64,000 nucleotides of DNA. It comes from Flavihumibacter sp. ZG627 (GTDB lineage Bacteria; Bacteroidota; Bacteroidia; Chitinophagales; Chitinophagaceae). The stretch is from positions 310,001-374,000 of the forward strand of contig NZ_JPHF01000001.1 of NCBI RefSeq assembly GCF_000814325.1, read 5' to 3'. How positions within the stretch are numbered: the stretch's first letter is position 1; every line of letters begins with the position of its first letter. The position numbers and the translations under genes are program-made. This document shows positions 16,470 to 24,116 of this stretch, piece by piece. The notes under the pieces were generated by a model. That model ran no database searches, was not told where the DNA came from, and saw only the letters and a list, made by a program, of their open reading frames with translations.

Positions 16470-17993
16470 ATGACCCATAAACACGACCACGCCCAGCGCC
16501 TCCTCAAAGAGGCCGAAGCAGCCGAACTGCGAAACCATACCCGGCGGCATTTCCTCAAGGAAAGCGCCATGGGACTGGGATCCCTCGCCATCGGCTCCCT
16601 CCTCGGCGCCTGGGGATGCGGAAACGCCGCAAGTAAAACCAATCCCCTCTCGCAGGTAGCCTTCGACCCGGCACACCCGCTGCTGCCGAAGAGCCCTCCA
16701 TTCCTGGGGAAAGCCCGCAGCGTCATCTATCTCCATATGGCCGGGGCTCCCTCGCAACTGGAGCTGTTCGACTTTAAACCCGAACTCGCAAAAATGGATG
16801 GACAGGATTGTCCCCCCAGCCTGCTGGCCGGCAAACAATTCGCTTTCATCCGCGGCGTCCCCAAAATGCTGGGTCCGCAGGCCAAATTTGCACAGCATGG
16901 CGAAAGCAGGGCATGGATCAGCGAACACCTGCCGCATTTTTCCACCGTAGCCGATGAGGTCAGCTTCCTCAAAGCCGTTACCACCGACCAGTTCAACCAT
17001 GCCCCCGCGCAGTTGCTGATGCATACCGGCAGTCCGCGCCTCGGCCGCCCTTCCATGGGTAGCTGGGTCACCTACGGACTCGGAACGGAGAACCAGAACC
17101 TCCCCGGATTTGTAGTGCTCACCTCCGGCGGCAGCTTCCCCGATGCAGGAAAAAGCGTTTGGGGCAGTGGCTTCCTCCCCAGTGTTTACCAGGGCGTGCA
17201 GTGCCGCAGCGAAGGGGATCCCGTTCTCTTTATCAACGACCCCGCCGGCATGAACCGCGACCTCCGGAAAGCATCCATCGATGCTATCAACGCCGCCAAC
17301 CTGCAGGAATACAACGAATACAATGACCCGGAGATCCTGAGCCGCATATCCCAGTACGAAATGGCTTATAGGATGCAGATCAGCGCCCCGGAAGTAATGA
17401 ATATCAATAACGAACCCGACTATATCCACGAGATGTATGGCACGCAGCCGGGCAAGAGCTGCTTCGCCAATAATGCCCTGCTGGCACGGAAACTGGTGGA
17501 GAAAGGTGTTCGATATGTGCAACTGTTCGACTGGGGCTGGGATGCCCATGGCGATAATGCCGGCAATGCCCTCAACCTCGGTATCATCAACAAATACCGA
17601 AGTGTTGACAAGGCCATGACAGCCCTGCTGCTCGATCTCAAGCAACGCGGACTCCTCGAAGAAACCCTCGTGGTTTGGGGCGGCGAATTTGGTCGCACCC
17701 CCATGATGGAAAACCGGAACGGAGCCCAGAACCCTTTCAAAGGACGCGATCACCACACTGAGGCATTCACCATCTGGATGGCCGGTGGCGGAATCAAAAA
17801 AGGCTATACCCACGGCGAAACCGACGAGATCGGCTACAGTGCCGTCAGCGGAAAAGTGGAAGCCTACGATATCCAGGCCACCATCCTCCACCAGCTCGGC
17901 TTCAACCACGAAGAATTCACCTACCCCTTCCAGGGCCGCCCCTTCCGCTTAACGGACGTGGGTGGTAAGGTGATCTCCCAAGTGGTGTCTTGA
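16470..17993 (+). CDS. DUF1501 family protein with Tat signal
   Basis: 507 residues from ATG at 16470; a GTG at 16437 lies inside the palindromic repeat and is less likely. A twin-arginine signal RRHFLK at about 25-30 is followed by a hydrophobic stretch (MGLGSLAIGSLLGAWGCG). The body shows DUF1501 (sulfatase/alkaline-phosphatase-fold) features: HMAGAPSQLELFDFKP, FNHAPAQLLMHTGSPRLGRPSMGSW, WGWDAHGDN and VVWGGEFGRTPMMENR. Its constant partner is the DUF1549/1553 protein encoded upstream; both are probably exported to the periplasm. Enzymatic activity is unproven for the family. The stop codon lies within the palindromic repeat that follows. Confidence 0.9.
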   Translation: MTHKHDHAQRLLKEAEAAELRNHTRRHFLKESAMGLGSLAIGSLLGAWGCGNAASKTNPLSQVAFDPAHPLLPKSPPFLGKARSVIYLHMAGAPSQLELFDFKPELAKMDGQDCPPSLLAGKQFAFIRGVPKMLGPQAKFAQHGESRAWISEHLPHFSTVADEVSFLKAVTTDQFNHAPAQLLMHTGSPRLGRPSMGSWVTYGLGTENQNLPGFVVLTSGGSFPDAGKSVWGSGFLPSVYQGVQCRSEGDPVLFINDPAGMNRDLRKASIDAINAANLQEYNEYNDPEILSRISQYEMAYRMQISAPEVMNINNEPDYIHEMYGTQPGKSCFANNALLARKLVEKGVRYVQLFDWGWDAHGDNAGNALNLGIINKYRSVDKAMTALLLDLKQRGLLEETLVVWGGEFGRTPMMENRNGAQNPFKGRDHHTEAFTIWMAGGGIKKGYTHGETDEIGYSAVSGKVEAYDIQATILHQLGFNHEEFTYPFQGRPFRLTDVGGKVISQVVS

Positions 17994-18037
17994 CACGTTT
18001 TTTGTGGACGAAGTCCACGAAAAACATGTCAGACACC
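17984..18037. repeat. Imperfect palindromic repeat overlapping the DUF1501 stop codon
   Basis: Arms of about 25 bp (17984-18009 and 18013-18037), GGTGTCTTGACACG... against ...CATGTCAGACACC, close on a GAA loop through GTGGAC/GTCCAC. One arm is a base longer, and there are a few mismatches. It contains the last codons and the TGA of the DUF1501 gene. The downstream flank CTTGCCTCCA matches that of the copy at 23360-23384 (CTTGGCTCCA). It probably also works as a transcription terminator. Confidence 0.75.
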
Positions 18038-18047
18038 TTGCCTCCAT

Positions 18048-18082
18048 GTAAGATGTAAGAATTAAGATTTAAGAATTATAAG
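18048..18082. repeat. Degenerate TTTAAGA/GTAAGA heptamer repeat
   Basis: GTAAGAT, GTAAGA, ATTAAG, ATTTAAG and AATTATAAG units are the complementary orientation of the CTTACCT/CTTAAAT heptamers at 11-71 and 12644-12711, here degenerate. They end 7 bp before the start of the isomerase/epimerase gene, again occupying a leader. Confidence 0.55.
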
Positions 18083-18089
18083 AAACCAT

Positions 18090-19001
18090 ATGAACCGACG
18101 CAACTTCCTAAAAAACACCACCCTCGCCACTGCCGGCGTCTGGACCGTTAAAGACAGTTTTCTAACCCCCAACCGCGCCGCCGCCAAATCCAAACTCATC
18201 ATCCTCGCCACCAACTGGGGATTCACCGGAACCATGGACGCCTTCTGCGCCGCCGCAAAAAAAGAAGGCTATGATGGCATCGAAGTATGGTGGCCGGGCG
18301 AGGCAAAGCAGCAGCAGGAGATCGCCGAAGCCGTTCAGAAACATGGCCTCTCAGCCGGATTTTTATGCGGGGGATGGCAGACTAACGTGGAAGAACACCT
18401 GAAAACATTCACCGACAGCGTAGCAAGCTCAACCGAACATAAAGACATCAAACCGCTCTATGTCAATTGCCACGCCGGCCGCGATCATTTTAACTACAAC
18501 AGCAATCGCCGCTTCATCGATTATGCACTGGAGCGCTCCGCAAAAACAGGTATTCCCATCTACCAGGAAACCCACCGCGGACGGATTCTTTTCGCCGCCA
18601 ATATCGCCCGCGCCTATATGGAAAAACACCCTCAGATGGAACTGACCCTCGATATTTCACACTGGTGTAATGTGCATGAAAGCATGTTGGGCGACCAGGA
18701 AGAAACCATCTCCATGGCGCTGGATAAAAGTTCGCATGTGCATGCACGTGTGGGCCATCCCGAAGGTCCGCAGGTGAATGATCCCCGCGCCAAAGAATGG
18801 GTGCATGTGGTGGAACAACATTTCAAATGGTGGGACAAGATCGTGGAGCGCAGGAAAAAGGCCGGGCAAAACATTACCTTCCTCACCGAATTCGGTCCGC
18901 CAACCTATATGCCCGTGATGCCCCATACCCAGCAGCCCGTGGCCGACCAATGGGCCATCAACGTACACATGATGAACGAGATCCGTAAACGCTATCTATA
19001 A
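18090..19001 (+). CDS. Sugar phosphate isomerase/epimerase-like TIM-barrel protein, Tat-exported
   Basis: 303 residues. A twin-arginine signal NRRNFLKNTTLATAGVW opens the protein, then an AP-endonuclease-2-type TIM barrel. Visible barrel features are GYDGIEVWWPGE (strand 2, Glu), YVNCHAGRDHFN, YQETHRGRILF (metal-ligand Glu and His), LTLDISHWCNVHE, HVHARVGHPEGPQV and FLTEFGPPTYMP (final Glu). The likely role is isomerisation or epimerisation of a sugar or oxidised sugar in the periplasm, in line with the DUF1549/DUF1501 partners upstream (inference). The ATG is preceded by heptamer repeats. The stop is one base before the next ATG, so the two are coupled. Confidence 0.85.
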   Translation: MNRRNFLKNTTLATAGVWTVKDSFLTPNRAAAKSKLIILATNWGFTGTMDAFCAAAKKEGYDGIEVWWPGEAKQQQEIAEAVQKHGLSAGFLCGGWQTNVEEHLKTFTDSVASSTEHKDIKPLYVNCHAGRDHFNYNSNRRFIDYALERSAKTGIPIYQETHRGRILFAANIARAYMEKHPQMELTLDISHWCNVHESMLGDQEETISMALDKSSHVHARVGHPEGPQVNDPRAKEWVHVVEQHFKWWDKIVERRKKAGQNITFLTEFGPPTYMPVMPHTQQPVADQWAINVHMMNEIRKRYL

Positions 19002-19002
19002 T

Positions 19003-20403
19003 ATGCTGGAATTCATTGGCCGTTTTCATCCGCTGCTGGTGCACCTGCCCATCGGGATCTTATTGCTTGCCTGTTTCTTTGATCTGCTGGCCATGCGTCC
19101 GGATTATGCACAGCTACGTTCTGTTGTTCCACTGATGTTATTGATCGGTTTTATCAGCGCCCTGCTTTCCAGTATCAGCGGTTTCCTGCTCTCGGGTGCA
19201 ACAGATTATGATGAGGACCTCGTGCTCTACCATCAATGGCTTGGGATAGGCACCACCGTTATGGCTGGTATCCTCTTCAGCCTCCATAAAAAAGGAAGCA
19301 GCTCCTCCCGCTGGGGGACTATTTTATTGGTTTTGCTGATCACCATCACGGGGCATTTTGGCGGAACACTGACCCATGGTGAGGGCTATCTCACAGAGGG
19401 GTTGGGTGGAGCGGTTGAGACCGGTCCTGTGCTCGATTCAGTACCCAATATACAGCAGATGGCAGTCTATAACGGACTGGTACAGCCGATATTCGAAGCC
19501 CGCTGTGTAGGTTGTCATGGCGATTCAAAACAGAAAGGCGGGCTCCGCCTCGATGGGGAGGAATGGATCCTCGAAGGAGGAGAAGATGGCCCCATATTGC
19601 CCGACCCGAAAGACGGAGAAAACAGTGAGGGCGAAATGATAAAAAGATTGCTGCTTCCCCTGGAGGCGAAAAAGCATATGCCTCCCAAGGCAAAAAGTCA
19701 GCTTACGCAGGAAGAGATCTCGCTCCTGCATTGGTGGGTAAGGAGCGGTGCTCCCTTCAATAAAAAAGTAGGGGAGATGGAGCAGGATGGCAAGATGAAA
19801 ACAGTTTTAAAAGCTTTAGCATCTGGAAAGTCTGCCGGTGGCCCCGAAGCCAGTGTTTCAGACCTGTTGCCATCTGAACCCGTGGCTCCGGCGCCAGCTA
19901 CAGCGGTAGAACGTCTTCGCGATGCGGGCGTAATGGTACTGCCCCTTGCACAGAACAGCAATTACCTCTCGGTGAGTTTTCTTTCCGCACAGCGGACCGA
20001 TGATTCTATCTTTCAAACCCTGGAAGAACTGAAGCCGCAATTGGTCTGGCTGAAACTCGATGATATGAAGCTAAGTCCTCAAACCATTAAAAGCCTCTCC
20101 ACACTGGTGAATCTCCGCAAACTTTCGCTCAGCGGCAGTAGTATAACTGATGCGGACCTTAACGCGTTGCAGCAGCTAAAGCAGCTTCGCTCGCTCAATC
20201 TTTCAGCGACGGCCATTACGGTGGCGGGACTTCAATCCATAAAGGCTTTGACACATCTCCGCGAACTCTACCTTTACAAAACAACTATCAAAACCACCGA
20301 TTGGCCTGCGCTGCAGCAGACTTTTCCAAAAGTAAATATAGATACAGGCAATTACCGCCTGCCCATGCTGCCGGGCGATACAAGTGAGGTGAAACTGAAC
20401 TAG
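19003..20403 (+). CDS. DUF2231 membrane protein with planctomycete cytochrome c and LRR domains
   Basis: 466 residues. The first 130 form four to five membrane helices of the DUF2231 type, beginning GRFHPLLVHLPIGILLLACF (histidines in helix 1, HQWLGIGT, GHFGGTLTHGEGYL), possibly heme-ligating. A PSCyt1-type c-heme motif CVGCHG (Cys168, Cys171, His172) with QKGGLRLD follows. After a linker, a C-terminal leucine-rich repeat region (about 340-440) has LVNLRKLSLSGSSITDADL and LRSLNLSATAIT. The arrangement suggests a membrane redox protein passing electrons from the oxidative cluster, with LRRs for partner binding (inference). It is coupled to the preceding gene by 1-bp spacing and ends 11 bp from a convergent gene. 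Confidence 0.88.
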   Translation: MLEFIGRFHPLLVHLPIGILLLACFFDLLAMRPDYAQLRSVVPLMLLIGFISALLSSISGFLLSGATDYDEDLVLYHQWLGIGTTVMAGILFSLHKKGSSSSRWGTILLVLLITITGHFGGTLTHGEGYLTEGLGGAVETGPVLDSVPNIQQMAVYNGLVQPIFEARCVGCHGDSKQKGGLRLDGEEWILEGGEDGPILPDPKDGENSEGEMIKRLLLPLEAKKHMPPKAKSQLTQEEISLLHWWVRSGAPFNKKVGEMEQDGKMKTVLKALASGKSAGGPEASVSDLLPSEPVAPAPATAVERLRDAGVMVLPLAQNSNYLSVSFLSAQRTDDSIFQTLEELKPQLVWLKLDDMKLSPQTIKSLSTLVNLRKLSLSGSSITDADLNALQQLKQLRSLNLSATAITVAGLQSIKALTHLRELYLYKTTIKTTDWPALQQTFPKVNIDTGNYRLPMLPGDTSEVKLN

Positions 20404-20414
20404 AAGACTAATCT

Positions 20415-21356
20415 TTATGGGGCTAAGAACTTATGTAGCATTTGATTATTCGCAAGGATTTTGTTCATTTCATCTATGCCTCTTCTGTTTAAATGATTTG
20501 AGTTGTAAAAGAATTGAATATTATTAATTATAGATTCCTGGTTTGTATCGATAAAAGGAATTCCACTTTCCTTGCACATCTGTCCCGTCTGGTTGAAAGC
20601 GGAAGAATCATAAATTACTTTATATACCGGGGTTTGAATACATAATAGTTTAATCCCTTTTGACTTACAAAACAGGTTTATCCCCGAAAGCTCAGCTTTT
20701 AAAGCAGGTATGTGAGCTGGTTTAAAATAGAATTTCATGTTTTCTTTGGACGGAGGCCAGTATAATGTGTCCCATTGCTCATTATGAAATGCAAATCCAT
20801 ACTTTTCATATGGGGTAGATCCTGGTTTCAATTTCAGGATATCCCATAATAAATTGTATCTGAAGACGGACAATAATGGTATATATTTCTCAGGCTGGGT
20901 GAATTGAAAATAGTCAACTATCTGTTTGTTTTCTTCTTTTGGCAAAAATGCATATCTGGCAAAAACATCCTTGTATAAAAAATTGGTGTTATTGTGTACT
21001 GATCCTTTATAAATAAATGGGTCGATATTTAATATAATAAACCTGGGAGGCTGGTTGTTTTGCAAGTAATGATTCAATCTTGTGGTTGCCATGGATAATT
21101 CAGAATGACCATCTACACCAATATTTGCACTTTTCAGATTAAATGTTGAATCAAAAAAAATCGGATCAAAATGAGCCCATGTTCTTGAACTTCCGAGAAA
21201 TAATAAATCGGCATTTATATTTTTTGTAAGGTCTAAATTGTCGTGTCCTGTAAGCGTTTTTCCTTCAATTCGATAAGAAATAAGGCATTGAAGAATAACT
21301 ACAATTAATATTATTCCAAGAACAAAAACGCTTACGTATTTCAGAAATAAACGCAT
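20415..21356 (-). CDS. SGNH-like membrane-anchored protein, MBOAT partner
   Basis: 313 residues with a single N-terminal transmembrane segment (about 7-28). The start of the extracytoplasmic domain, LLFLGSSRTWAHFDP, resembles SGNH/GDSL block I with GSS in place of GDS (candidate nucleophile Ser58). The C-terminal block reads YNSNHLN, so the catalytic His288 is present while the usual Asp of DxxH is Asn285. It lies 3 bp downstream of an MBOAT gene, the same pairing as AlgI/AlgJ-like or DltB/DltD-like systems, in which the SGNH-type partner moves acetyl groups onto polysaccharide outside the membrane. Whether it is catalytic with the altered Asp is uncertain. Confidence 0.7.
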   Translation of the reverse strand: MRLFLKYVSVFVLGIILIVVILQCLISYRIEGKTLTGHDNLDLTKNINADLLFLGSSRTWAHFDPIFFDSTFNLKSANIGVDGHSELSMATTRLNHYLQNNQPPRFIILNIDPFIYKGSVHNNTNFLYKDVFARYAFLPKEENKQIVDYFQFTQPEKYIPLLSVFRYNLLWDILKLKPGSTPYEKYGFAFHNEQWDTLYWPPSKENMKFYFKPAHIPALKAELSGINLFCKSKGIKLLCIQTPVYKVIYDSSAFNQTGQMCKESGIPFIDTNQESIINNIQFFYNSNHLNRRGIDEMNKILANNQMLHKFLAP

Positions 21357-21359
21357 TAC

Positions 21360-22814
21360 TCAAAATTGAAAATATATGAACTGTTTTTCACTTGCAGAAC
21401 TTGCATAAAAGATTGTTATAAAGAAGATGATATAATAAAATGCCCAACGGGCAACTTTTCTGTCAGGATGTTTAAATGCCTGGAGTGCATGTTGGTGTTC
21501 TCTTCCTACCCACTCAACAAGGAAAAAAAATATAGTTAGAATAAATAGCGGACCTGTTGAACCAATTTCTGGAAAATAAGGTAGCTGAAAGAGTGATGTA
21601 GATATAATTTCTGAAATAATACTAAATGCATGGCTTATGTTTTCAGCCCGGAAGAAAATCCAGGCAAAAACTGTAAGTGAAAAAGTCATTGCCATTTGAA
21701 AAAATTCCCGGGGCGATGGGAGGATTTTTCCCTGGGCAACTATATTCAAATTTGTCCTGTTTGTTTTCTTTAATATTGATGGGATAATGAACAATGCATT
21801 TAAAAATCCCCAACCAATAAAAGTCCAATTGGCCCCATGCCAAAAACCACTGACAATAAATATTATAAAAGTATTTCTTACACGCATCCAGTTTCCGCCC
21901 TTGCTTCCTCCTAAGGGTATATATAGATAATCCCTAAACCATGTAGATAAGCTGATATGCCAACGTCTCCAAAACTCTGCAATGTCACGGGAGAAGTATG
22001 GAAAAGCAAAATTTCGTAACAGGTCAAATCCAAAGAGACGTGCGGTTCCCAGGGCAATGTCGGAATAACCTGAAAAGTCACCGTAAATCTGGATGGTGAA
22101 AAATAAGGCCCCTAATAATAGCGTGCTTCCAGACAGGGATTCCGAATTGTTGAATATTTCATCCGCATAAATCGCGCAGTTATCGGCTATTACAATTTTC
22201 TTAAAAAGGCCCCATAAAATTTGTTTCAAGCCATCAACTGCAAGAGGATAGTTAAATACTCGTTCTTTTTTTATTTGAGGAAGCAAGTGTGTGGCTCTTT
22301 CAATGGGTCCAGCCACTAATAATGGGAAGAAACTTACAAAGAGAGAATAATCAATAAAATTTTTCTCTGGTTCTATTCTACCCTTATATATGTCTATTAT
22401 ATAAGATAACCCATGAAATGTGTAGAATGATATTCCAATCGGTAGGATGACGTTTAGAGTACTAGTGTTGAGTTTAATACCTGCCAGTACAAGTGCATCC
22501 GAAAGTGATTCAACGAAGAAGTTATAATATTTAAACAAGCCCAGGAATCCGAGGTTAATAATAATACTGAGCCATAACCAGAATTTTTTCTTTGATATTT
22601 CCTTTGATTGGTAAATTTTTATACCGGTATAGTAGTCCAGGAAAATGGAAAAGGTGAGTAAAAACAGAAATCTAAAATCCCATGCCCCATAGAAATATAA
22701 ACTGGCGATTAACAGTATGGCATTTTGAATTTTAAGTCTTTCGCCGGTAACTCCCCAATAGAGAAGAAAAACGATCGGTAAAAATATAGCGAAATGTAAA
22801 GAATTGAATAACAT
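21360..22814 (-). CDS. MBOAT family O-acyltransferase (AlgI-like)
   Basis: 484-residue polytopic protein of the membrane-bound O-acyltransferase family. Diagnostic segments are LPIGISFYTFHGLSYIIDIYKG, GPIERATHLLPQIK, GDFSGYSDIALG and WRRWHISLSTWFRDYLYIPLGGSKGG. The catalytic-histidine motif is FWHGANWTFIGWG. Members bring acyl (usually acetyl) groups across the inner membrane for O-acetylation of alginate, peptidoglycan or exopolysaccharide. The gene shares an operon with the SGNH-like protein and lies beside the polysaccharide locus, so exopolysaccharide O-acetylation is the likely role (inference). Confidence 0.92.
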   Translation of the reverse strand: MLFNSLHFAIFLPIVFLLYWGVTGERLKIQNAILLIASLYFYGAWDFRFLFLLTFSIFLDYYTGIKIYQSKEISKKKFWLWLSIIINLGFLGLFKYYNFFVESLSDALVLAGIKLNTSTLNVILPIGISFYTFHGLSYIIDIYKGRIEPEKNFIDYSLFVSFFPLLVAGPIERATHLLPQIKKERVFNYPLAVDGLKQILWGLFKKIVIADNCAIYADEIFNNSESLSGSTLLLGALFFTIQIYGDFSGYSDIALGTARLFGFDLLRNFAFPYFSRDIAEFWRRWHISLSTWFRDYLYIPLGGSKGGNWMRVRNTFIIFIVSGFWHGANWTFIGWGFLNALFIIPSILKKTNRTNLNIVAQGKILPSPREFFQMAMTFSLTVFAWIFFRAENISHAFSIISEIISTSLFQLPYFPEIGSTGPLFILTIFFFLVEWVGREHQHALQAFKHPDRKVARWAFYYIIFFITIFYASSASEKQFIYFQF

Positions 22815-22873
22815 TCAATGCGTGACTTTATGGACTTATAAAGCGCGCTAAGGTAAACCTGATTATTACGAAT

Positions 22874-24076
22874 CTACACCCGTACATATATTTTTTTATT
22901 GTTCATCCACCATGCAATTACCCATAAAAACACCACAAATGTTACCGCGTAAATAAGTGAACCGGTTTCCGGTTTTTCGCTGATGGGCTTGCAGACATAT
23001 TCATAAAACCAGCCCAGCGGACTGGTAAATTTCGGTTCCCCTTCTGTATTGGTACCATTGGGTATGCGGATCAATGCAAGCGATTTTGGTATCAGTCCAC
23101 TCAGTACATATATAAAGAGTGGGTTTTTACCGAATACATCAAAAAACCTGCTCCATCCACCTCTCCAACCCCGGTATTCAATAAGCTGAATAAGGGTCGC
23201 CAACACAATAGTGGCCAATCCACAGGTATAAAGCGTATAAGAGCTTGTCCATATTTTCTTATTGATCGGAAATGATAAACCCCAGGCCATTCCCGCCAGC
23301 CACAGCACCACCCCCGCAACGAAAAGGTTTGCAACCAATCCGCCGGTGTCCCCCCTCGTGGTGTCTGACGTTCCGTCAGACACCTTGGCTCCAAAGCCCA
23401 ATCCCTTCGTCCTAATATAATCCCCCACCAAAAACCCAAAGATCACCTGCGCAATACTCGGAATAGTGCTCGCAAGCCCTTCCGGGTCAAAAGCTACTCC
23501 CTCTCCTTTATACAGATGATTTTCACCAAGCAAAGCGCGGTCTAGATGGGTGCCCCAAAACCCTTCGAGGCTATAAGGGTCGGCCGGGTCCCCCGCCATA
23601 GCCGTTATAACCCAGTAACCCAGCAGTAGCAGGGCCGCCATATAGAATGCACCCCTGGTTTTGAAGAAGAATATGATCAGGGCGGCGAATGTATAAGCAA
23701 GTGCGATCCGTTGTAAAACCCCAAAAATCCTCAGATCGTGGAATGATTTACCCACTAATTGCCCCTCCTCCCACCGCACAAAGGGAAACCAGTTAAGAAA
23801 AAGCCCTATCAGGAATATCAGGACACCTCTTTTGACAATTTTGGCAACCGCCGCGGCCTGTCCCATTTTTTCAAGTTTGGGCAGAACAAACGCTATTGCA
23901 TTACCCACTGCAAAAAGAAAAAAGGGGAAAACCAGGTCCGTAGGGGTACATCCATGCCATGGAGCATGTTTCAGGGGACCAAAAATGGCGCTCCAGGTAC
24001 CAGGATTATTAACTAAGATCATAAAAGCCACGGTAGCCCCGCGGAAGACATCAAGGGAGTAGAATCGTTGGTTCAC
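22874..24076 (-). CDS. NagX-like (COG4299) membrane acetyltransferase homolog with repeat insertion
   Basis: 400-residue polytopic protein homologous to heparan-alpha-glucosaminide N-acetyltransferase (HGSNAT/NagX group). It opens RFYSLDVFRGATVAFMILVNN, with the family pattern LD.FRG, then PWHGCTPTDLVFPFFLF with the conserved active-site His. The start is GTG at 24076; the conserved core begins within five residues, so no later start is possible. A cytoplasmic or periplasmic loop around residues 231-239 (KVSDGTSDT) is encoded by a perfect 25-bp palindrome of the dispersed repeat family, inserted in frame between YIRTKG and the next helix. In the family it would acetylate or transport an amino-sugar substrate; this is inferred. 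Confidence 0.85.
   Translation of the reverse strand: MNQRFYSLDVFRGATVAFMILVNNPGTWSAIFGPLKHAPWHGCTPTDLVFPFFLFAVGNAIAFVLPKLEKMGQAAAVAKIVKRGVLIFLIGLFLNWFPFVRWEEGQLVGKSFHDLRIFGVLQRIALAYTFAALIIFFFKTRGAFYMAALLLLGYWVITAMAGDPADPYSLEGFWGTHLDRALLGENHLYKGEGVAFDPEGLASTIPSIAQVIFGFLVGDYIRTKGLGFGAKVSDGTSDTTRGDTGGLVANLFVAGVVLWLAGMAWGLSFPINKKIWTSSYTLYTCGLATIVLATLIQLIEYRGWRGGWSRFFDVFGKNPLFIYVLSGLIPKSLALIRIPNGTNTEGEPKFTSPLGWFYEYVCKPISEKPETGSLIYAVTFVVFLWVIAWWMNNKKIYVRV
23360..23384. repeat. Protein-coding copy of the dispersed palindrome
   Basis: GGTGTCTGACG-TTC-CGTCAGACACC: perfect 11-bp arms and a 3-bp loop, followed by CTTGGCTCCAAAG, which also follows the copy at 17984-18037 in near-identical form. It lies fully inside the NagX-like coding sequence and is translated in frame, adding a loop between two helices. 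Confidence 0.85.
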
Positions 24077-24116
24077 AATCGGTTAGTTAGGTGTAAATGA
24101 TGACAGTATCGGGAAA

